Below, in pieces: positions 56,802 through 64,000 of a DNA stretch of 64,000 nucleotides. Each line of letters opens with the position of its first letter. Positions within the stretch are counted from its first letter, which is position 1. Source of the stretch: Chaetorhynchus papuensis (taxonomy: Eukaryota; Chordata; Aves; Passeriformes; Rhipiduridae); contig VWYX01000279.1 in the NCBI GenBank assembly GCA_013396525.1, positions 458,310 through 522,309 of the forward strand. The letters run 5' to 3'. The position numbers and the translations under genes were made by a program. The notes beneath the pieces are model-generated. The model was not told the DNA's origin and did not search any database. It was given only the letters and a program-made list of their open reading frames with translations.

Positions 56802-58199
56802 AAAAGGATATCAAGAGATCTGTGTATACAGACAAAGGAGGATCCATTGCAGTCTGGCTTGAAAAGCAGTAAATAATCAAGAAATTTGCTGTGGGACACT
56901 CTGGTTACTAGATTGAGTGATGCTAAGGGAGAAGGAAAAGAAGAAATCTGGAGGTGTCCAGGGTAAGAAAACAGCCAGGTGAGAAAGGGCTGATGTGCAA
57001 GTCAAGGGTATAAATTTGTTTCCACAGTTACCCTGAGGTTGCCACACCAATCTTCCCCTGGTACTTTGATTCACTCATATCAGGTAATCACCAGCTGCTT
57101 CTCACCAGGGTCCTGATTTTCCATTGCTAATGGAGGCCACTAATTGCAATCTCCTCACAACTTCGGTGTGGTGCTGTCAAACAACACAAGTAAGAAAGTC
57201 AAGGGGAGCCCGCAGGCAATGCCATCCTCACAATGAGTCTCTCCCATCACCAGGCACTCTGGCATTCTTACATCCCTAAAAATTAAAACCCACAAAATTA
57301 ATAATTTCCCTTAGATAGCTAGATAAATCCTTGCCTGCAAGATCTGTGTGCCTGGGGTGTTTCTTAATGTCATATAAATGCTTAGCCATGGGCTTGCCTG
57401 GGTAATCACGCCTAAACTCTGCCCTGGAGGCAACCAAAGCTGGCACCGATGAGCCACTGGAAGGAGCATATTGCATGTTTGGGTTAAACGTAACTTGCAG
57501 ACCTTTTCCCTGGAATTATCCACTCTAAGAGGTACTGTTTGGGTCTATTTCTGTTTTATTCAAATTGAAAAATAAAGCCTGTTATCCACCATAGGTGCTG
57601 TTATTCCTAATGGACCTTTGGTATAAAAAAGAAACTAGATTTCTAGAATTGGTAATTATAAACCTTTTCAAAAAAAATTTGAGCCAATTCACATACTTTA
57701 GGCTGGATAATGAATTATATTTTGTGGTATGCTGGCAAGGACCTTAGGATATTTTTCACCTTCTTTTACTGCACTGAAAAAACATCAGGCAGACATTTTC
57801 TGCACAAAAGATTTCCTGGGCAGGGATATTGGGGGACTATTAATCCCTCTCACTTCAAAGGTACTTTCAATGCACTTTGATTTTCTTTTAGGAAAGTGCA
57901 ACTAAACAAGAGAGAACAAATTTTATGTGACTTTTGCCCTGGATTCTCAGAGAAGAGTTTCTATCCTATAGGATATCTATATAGGATACAGAATAGCCAT
58001 TAAAGAACTAATTTTATATTTTCCCCTCTTCAAACATTTAATACAAAGGAAACCCTTAAAAATTCTCATCTCTCATATTCTTTGCCCAGATGAAAATTCC
58101 CTGCACTTTTGTCCATGTAAACACAGAATTAGTCTCCTGCAAGTTTAGGTGGTGGCAGTTCCTGAACACAGTCATATTTTGCAGATAACAGGATTAGCT
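56802..58199. other. Non-coding DNA, 1.4 kb
   Basis: No gene. A perfect 14-base palindrome TATCCTATAGGATA lies at 57962-57975, followed by a partial copy (CTATATAGGATA). Frames at 56877-57074 and 57276-57523 have no domain. Confidence 0.45.
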
Positions 58200-58470
58200 T
58201 GGATGTGGGTAATAAGTTGGTGAATCTCCCCCTGGCCATTTCTCAACACTGTGAGAGCACTAATCCTTTATGCTTTGATGTCTTCTAGTTTTCCATCAGG
58301 TGCAGCTCGGCACTTTTGTCCTGGGGCAGTCAGCGCTCTTATAAGATCTCATAGTGTCCTCATTAGCTGCGCCTATTTACCCAGCCAGCCTGTTGAACCC
58401 AATTTATAGTTTATGTGATTAATTCCCAAAGTACAGTAAACCCTAGCTTTAAGGCTCTCTATTATATGAC
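58200..58470. promoter_or_regulatory. Candidate conserved non-coding element
   Basis: Unique, balanced sequence in AT-rich surroundings: CATCAGGTGCAGCTCGGCAC with an E-box CAGGTG, CAGTCAGCGCTCTTATAAGA, CATTAGCTGCGCCTATTTAC, and GTGATTAATTCCC with a homeodomain-type core. CpGs are kept. No repeat or frame. Called from character only. Confidence 0.33.
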
Positions 58471-61400
58471 TGCATCTCATATAAGGGCAAACACTAGCTA
58501 CTGCTCTTTTGTTATATGGCTTCACTATATATATAAAACTGCAATAATTTTGCTCTCAACTACACATTAAAAGTCATTATATGTATGTTCTTTCAGACAT
58601 ACAGCCTATAAAAATGTTGCAAGTTGGATCATAAAGAAACATTCATGCACAAGAGTAATTTTTTGTTGTTTTCTGGTTTTGTTTTAAAAATCCATGTCTT
58701 TACCATTTTATATTACAATTATTGATATTGTTGTGTAAGTCCCATCATTTAGAACTGTTTACCCATGGAATTGCAGGTGACAAAGGCTTAGCAGTCAGAG
58801 TAGCAGCCCATAACCACTGGCACAGTTTTTTTTTAAACATGCGGGGTTTGTAGATAAAAGACTTACATCGTGAATTTTTATGCAGTCATTTAAGTCAACT
58901 GATGACATCTGTCAGCTCTGCTGTATTTCCTCCTATTGGGATATGAACTATGTGAGTTGGATCTCTGGTAATTTGCATGTGAAAGAACATTGTATCTTTT
59001 TAAAAAATAGATGATAATTTCCATCTCTCTCTCCTCATGGGTTCATAGGGAGAGGCATCCTGCAGGTCCTTTTTTAACATTTTTCCAGCCTCTAGTTTGA
59101 AAAAAAAAACCCACAGCTCCTCGGAAGTCTCAGTTACACTGGATGATCCCTGTCACAGAAGCAAAACACAAAACCAGTAAATCTCAAAGTATTTTGACTA
59201 AGATGCTCTAAGTGCTGAGCAGAGAGGAAAAGAGAAAGGCTCTGTTGAATGGGATCATTCAGTGAGAGCACAGGTAACCAAAGCTGTTTGTGTAAACAAA
59301 GAGATCCAACTTGCCATACGAAGACCATATCAGAAAAAGTTGTGACGCCTACCAAAAAAACCTACAAATATCAGAAGTCCAAATTGTTACTTTAAAAAAC
59401 TCTGTACAAATGGAAAACATCTAGCTCTGGCCACTGGAAATCTAATTTTGATTTTAAATCATGTCTGGTCTGTTTTGTTCAGTAATCTTAGCTCTGTCTG
59501 ATAACTCCCAACCAGCCACAAAACATCCTTCTTTCCTGGAAACCCCAGGGAAGACAGGCTGGAGATCTGTGACCTTCCCTTAAGCTATCTAATCAATACA
59601 TCTTGATCTCGACCTGGAGTGATGAACCACCTGGAAGGGCAAGAGAATTATTTAAACCTGAAGCCCTTTTGGCCATTGGTATTTCCAATGAGACCAATCT
59701 ACACTGATGCCGATCTACAAAGATCTGGTATGGGACATCCAACATGGATATGGTCCACACAGTTATACATATATAGAACCTGATAACTAATATTTATTTT
59801 AAAATATTAGTTAGTTGCACATGAATATATATATTTACAGATAAAAGAAAATCAAGAGATGTTAAGGCATTTCACAGGAATACAAAGGCTTCATGCCTCA
59901 CTCTTCCCCAATTCACCTTCTTTCTCCAAAAAAAGCAGAGGGATTCCCTTTGACTGAACATTAGTCCCAAGATGTACATGTTTGAGTACAAGAAGATTTC
60001 ATAGAAAAACAATTTATCAGTGCTCTGGCATATTAATGAGGAAATTTCTGATTTTTCACTGAACTTAATTTAAGCTTTATTGAACATAAATTTAGGCTTC
60101 TTTCAATAGAGACTTCTGTTGCAAATGATCTCTTCAGGTCTTGGGCAGACGTTTTGGACATGGCCATGCACGACGGGACAAAGACATGTGCTGGATGTTT
60201 CAGCTGTTCCTGCTCACTGTCTGTCATGCTCTAAAAGCTTTTGACTCAGAGATTGCTTGTGTGCATTTATTTCTGCACAGAGAGTTCTGGAGAGGACCTG
60301 TTTCTTCTTGAAATCTTCGCAACAAATTTTTTAAAAATGTAGAAAAACAATTTCATGTAATTGTATTTATGTATACAATTTTTATATATAGACATCTTTA
60401 ATTCTATATGTAAATAACATAATTATACTTGAAACATTTTCTATATTTATGACTTTATAGGATAAGACAGTATACATTCCTACAGAACAAACTCTTCTGT
60501 TAAGATTTTGAACAAGTAGGAATAAAACAACCTGCTTCTCTGGCAGTAAAATGATATGGGTTAGTTTTTATTGTCCCAGTGACCTTATGGTAAGGAATTT
60601 ATTCTTCCTTTATTGAGTTGAAATGCTTTATAGGACATAGGCAGGAAACTATGACACTTGAGCTGTCTCAGTGTACATTAAGCTACTTTTTTGAGATACT
60701 GAATAATTGCCACTCAGAAATTGTGAACACCAGCAGTTCTGAAGTTCAAAAGCTGACCTATCACAGCACTGCACAATAAGCATGTTTTCTTTCCCCCTCT
60801 AATGTTGAGTTTTGCATTGACTACTCTGAAGGATACATCATGTCTTGGAATATATTCAGCAAAATTAATAAGTCCAATAAAAGAAGCAGATAACCTTATC
60901 AGTATTTCCTTGTGTCGGATCGTAGACTGAGGAAATGAGCATTTGTATGAGCTTTTATAAAACTCTGTTTCTTCAATAATATTGCTGAGTATATAATGGG
61001 AAATGAAAAAGGGAGATTGCATGTGTAATGGAAATTTTCTGATTTGTATTCGAAATGCATGTTCACAGATACTTTGTAGTATTTACCAGTTCTAGTGAGC
61101 AGCACCTTGTTTCTCAATACTCTGCAAAAAAATGACCCACAAGGAGCTTTCAATAAATTAATGATCCATAATTAAGAAATATGTTGCAGGGTTCCTTGCA
61201 AAAGTTTCAACTGAGATTTTCGAGAATATGTAATAAGTTTAAGGTTTTAAATATTTATTTAAGTATCACAGGGAGTGATTTATTTCTTTTTACAGTAAGT
61301 GTCCTGTTGGTCCTGGTGATGTCAAAAAGTTCCCCCTGTGGGAATGGAGTCAAAGCACTGGTATGAAAAATTATGTATCATTGCAATAAAATTCCTTGTA

Positions 61401-61967
61401 ATCTCAGTACTGCAGGTGCTATGAGTAGAAAATTTAATACAAAGGGCAGCAAAGATTATTGGTACAATAATAATAAAAGAAGAAAAGTGTTTCATATGTT
61501 TAGAATGGTTTTCACCCAATGATCTCTTGGGGCTTTGTAAAGTAATTTGGATGACAACACCACTACCCAAAAAACCAGAAGTAGCAGCACCATTCCAGAA
61601 CACGCAATGAATTGTTTGGAACCAGGAATCAGGAAACAATTCTCCTGTCTGTATGTCTCATGCTATTGCAGATTGCACCAATAGATCTGAGAGGATAAAC
61701 TACCTGTTAACATTTATTTCTTTGTGGGGAAAGTCTTCAGGATAGCTTTCTCTGAAAATATATTTTTGCTACTCTTTTGCATATCCTTCCTGGAAACTTA
61801 AGATTCTGGTGTAGGTACTGGATCTCATGGTCTTTCTGAATTTGTGTGTAATTTGTGCTCACTTCTAATGACTACTGAAAATCTGCTTAAAATCAGCTCT
61901 TAGGGTCAAGACTATCCAAGCAGACTGTACTAAAACTGTCATGTATTTATAGTCTGGAGGCAATCTA
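58471..61967. other. CR1-free non-coding DNA, 3.5 kb
   Basis: No gene. At 59784-59813 a perfect 12-base stem TAACTAATATTT / AAATATTAGTTA with loop ATTTTA forms a hairpin in AT-rich DNA. From 60340 to 60460 the sequence is AT-rich low complexity. Minus frames of 102-105 codons at 60714-61022 and 61322-61639 have no domain. Confidence 0.45.
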
Positions 61968-62070
61968 AATAGAATGATAACACCATCTTGAGCTGGAAGG
62001 AACCCACAATGATCATCAAGTCCAACTCCTGGCCCTGCACAGGACAACCCCAAGAATCTCACCCTGTGAC
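61968..62070 (-). mobile_element. CR1 LINE 3' fragment, second subtype
   Basis: The plus strand reads TAAATAGAATGATAACACCA, GAGCTGGAAGGAACCCACAA, TGATCATCAAGTCCAACTCC, TGGCCCTGCACAGGACAACC and CCAAGAATCTCACC. Same subtype as 35451-35560 (TCCTGGCCCTGCACAGGA) but with the middle intact. Confidence 0.92.
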
Positions 62071-63574
62071 AATAGCCCTTTTCTTCAAAGGAAAAGGCAG
62101 ATCCTTCCCTTCTCAATCCACAATAAAATTTCCATATACATTTTCAATCTTTATTTAAGGAAACAATATATATGCTTTTCCTTTCTTCTCCTTTTATTTC
62201 CCCTCCTTTCTATCTTATTTCTCACCTGCTGAAACCAATATAGCCTTTGTTTATTGGTCAACGTCTCATGTTAATGATGATAAATTGAGTCTTCACCAGT
62301 GCCAGTTACTAGGGATCAAAAACATTCTTCGTTCTATAATCATTAGTTATGAAATATTTTTTGAGAGTTCATCTGAATCCATTTGCAAATTCTAACAAGT
62401 TTCAAAAGCCTCAGCTGTTCCAGGACAATCTCCATTTCAAATCTTTCCAGAGCAATTCCCTTTGTTTACAGCCTACATGTCCTTACATCCAATGGAAGGG
62501 ATGATGTAATGTTCTCCAAGTCACACCTCTTCCTTTTTCCCACGTTCTTGCTCTTTGACATCAGGAAAGTAATATTAAAAAATCCTTATGGTTTGCTATG
62601 ACACTTTAGGGCCAGATCCTATCAGCTTAATTTGCCCAGGTAATGTGCACCATGTCCATTGGTTAAGGCAGGTGTTTTTCCCTATGTTCAGATTACATGT
62701 CTGGACTTTTTTCCCTATCAGTGGAAAGCCATGGGTACCTTCACAAAAGAACATTTAATTTTAATGACTAAGTAGACTGTGAATATGCACAGACAAGTAC
62801 ACTTCTACTATGCAGAAAGACTCTTTCATGGGATTACTGAGGAGGTAAGAGTTTATTCAATATGAAAAAAAGGGTTATAGAATTTGGACAGGGTACAAGG
62901 AATAACCAATAATTTCCCAAAATATTTCATATACAGTTTCTTACTTTTATCTGTTTACCTCCCCAGGGCAAATGTATTGCGACTATTCCAGTTTGCATTA
63001 TCCCTGACAACGTGCAGGAGGATAAAAAGGATGGAGTTTTGCACCTCTTGCACATGCGTGTTGTGGTCAGCCCAAGTCATGTTAATAAAATTTTGAGCTG
63101 TCTCATCATGTGCATAGATACAAATTAATAGGATGAAATACAGAGACAGAAGTTGACAGGGAAGAAGAAATGGAAGGCTCTAAATATATTTTAGTACACT
63201 GAGATTGCTTTGGGAGGACAGTAGGAATGAATTGAGCGGTGGGTGTTGGAAGTGACAGCTCCACTGCTGTTACAAGCAGTATCAACTCATGCAGCATCAG
63301 CCACTTTTCAGTCATCTTCATGCTGCCCATGTTGAAGATTTTTGTTCCTAGAGGGTGGATGGCTAATCTGTCCTATCCATTGTGGATAGTTCCTATAAAT
63401 TATTTTAGTAGTTTCTCTGGGACTCATAATACAGAGAATAACAACAAATTTCTATTCAAATTTCTGTTTAGATTTTGGTTAAAAAGTGGTCTATGTGAAA
63501 TTAAAGAATCATTGTCTAAAAGTTTGATACAATCACCAGGGCCACCATGTCTTTTCCTGCCAAGCTGCTTTCCC
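62071..63574. other. Non-coding DNA, 1.5 kb
   Basis: No gene. Overlapping frames at 62383-62601, 62884-63096 and the start of a 183-codon plus frame (63239-63790) show no domain. The latter's second half is antisense to CR1 ORF2. A pyrimidine-rich patch lies at 62178-62225. Confidence 0.45.
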
Positions 63575-64000
63575 AGTATTTCCCAGTCTGTACTGGCACT
63601 TGGAGTTATTCCTTTCTGCCTGAAGGTTTTGGCGTCTTCCTTTCCTGAACTCCAGGAAATCCCCATTGGCCCATTCCTTCAGCTTGTTGAAGTCCCTCTG
63701 AATGGCACCACTTTGGAACAACTCCTTGCAATTTTGTACCATCTGCAGACTTGCAGTGTCTTCATCATCTTGGCCATTAAAGATGATTAACACCGCTGAC
63801 CCAGCAGTGACCCCTTGGGTACTGTGACAGGCCTCCTCCTGGACTTTGTGCTGCCAGTCATAACCCCCCTGAAGCTGGAAGCCCAGCTCACTTTCAGTCC
63901 ACCTCACTGTCCACTCATCTTTTTTATTCTTGATCTACTTGTCTCTGGTGGTTATATCAGACACTGTGAAAAGCTTTTCCAAAGTTAAAATGAACAATAC
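63575..64000 (-). mobile_element. CR1 LINE ORF2 fragment, continues past the window edge
   Basis: Unlike the other copies this piece is from further inside ORF2, downstream of the reverse-transcriptase catalytic core. In the minus frame 63907-63533 it reads ...NGQDDEDTASLQMVQNCKEL, then IQRDFNKLKEWANGDFLEF and SKCQYRLGN. This is the CR1 segment of the form DLDRLEEWA...KFN...C...H.YRLG. The plus strand shows CCATCTGCAGACTTGCAGTG, GACCCCTTGGGTACTG and CAGTCCACCTCACTGTCCAC. Frameshifts separate the frame from the next segment (AAAGCTTTTCCAAAGTTAAA). The 3' end of the element is missing on the left. Confidence 0.92.

Noticed and set aside
63239..63790. 183-codon plus-strand open frame, the longest in the window
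   Set aside because: Its second half is exactly antisense to CR1 ORF2 sequence (63575 onward), and the first half shows no domain, so it is an artefact of the retrotransposon.
1..64000. CRISPR arrays, operons, ribosome binding sites or other bacterial features
   Set aside because: The sequence is vertebrate nuclear DNA with CR1 elements; no regularly spaced repeats or tightly packed genes exist.

Overview
The window is almost certainly from a bird nuclear genome. Thirty-two recognisable pieces of CR1 (chicken repeat 1) non-LTR retrotransposons are scattered over both strands, many ending in the CR1 terminal octamer ATTCTRTG. No Alu, L1 or other mammalian-type repeats are visible. The commonest CR1 type, with GGTTTGGGTTGGAAGGGACC next to CCCTGCCATGGGCAGGGACA, is the kind abundant in neoavian and especially passerine genomes. 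Passerine is an inference, not a demonstration.

I found no host protein-coding gene, no convincing exon, no tRNA or rRNA gene and no CRISPR array. The longest open frames are chance frames in AT-rich DNA, antisense of CR1, or remnants of the CR1 reverse-transcriptase ORF (ORF2). The sequence is AT-rich and stop-dense, so it reads as a gene desert or the inside of a very large intron.

Layout. 0-15 kb: AT-rich DNA with CR1 pieces, a CR1-free stretch (3.8-10.8 kb) holding a MIR/CORE-SINE-like relic near 5.5 kb, and a longer CR1 at 13.67-14.19 kb. 15-18 kb: a mostly repeat-free block with conserved-noncoding character, a CA microsatellite and a strand-switching pyrimidine/purine tract. 18-42 kb: many CR1 pieces, a local duplication (21.2 and 22.0 kb), a GC-richer block between two CR1s (27.0-27.5 kb) and a second MIR-like relic near 32.5 kb. 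42.9-43.6 kb: an old ERV/LTR-like element with internal repeats of about 45 bases. 48.5-53.6 kb: a 5-kb CR1-free interval with homeodomain-motif-rich DNA (49.4-50.0 kb) followed by a 760-bp imperfect inverted repeat (50.06-50.82 kb). 54-64 kb: more CR1 fragments, another candidate regulatory segment at 58.2-58.5 kb, and a CR1 ORF2 piece that runs off the right edge.

The most unusual object is the inverted repeat at 50061-50823: two arms of about 250 bp, roughly 80-85% identical by eye, around a 256-bp spacer. Its arms resemble an ancient SINE tail but are far more alike than two independent relics of that age should be. I see no evidence of an undescribed multi-gene system. The likely biology here is long-range regulatory DNA interspersed with fossil retrotransposons. 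All conserved-element calls are made by character of sequence only and need alignment to other birds and reptiles.
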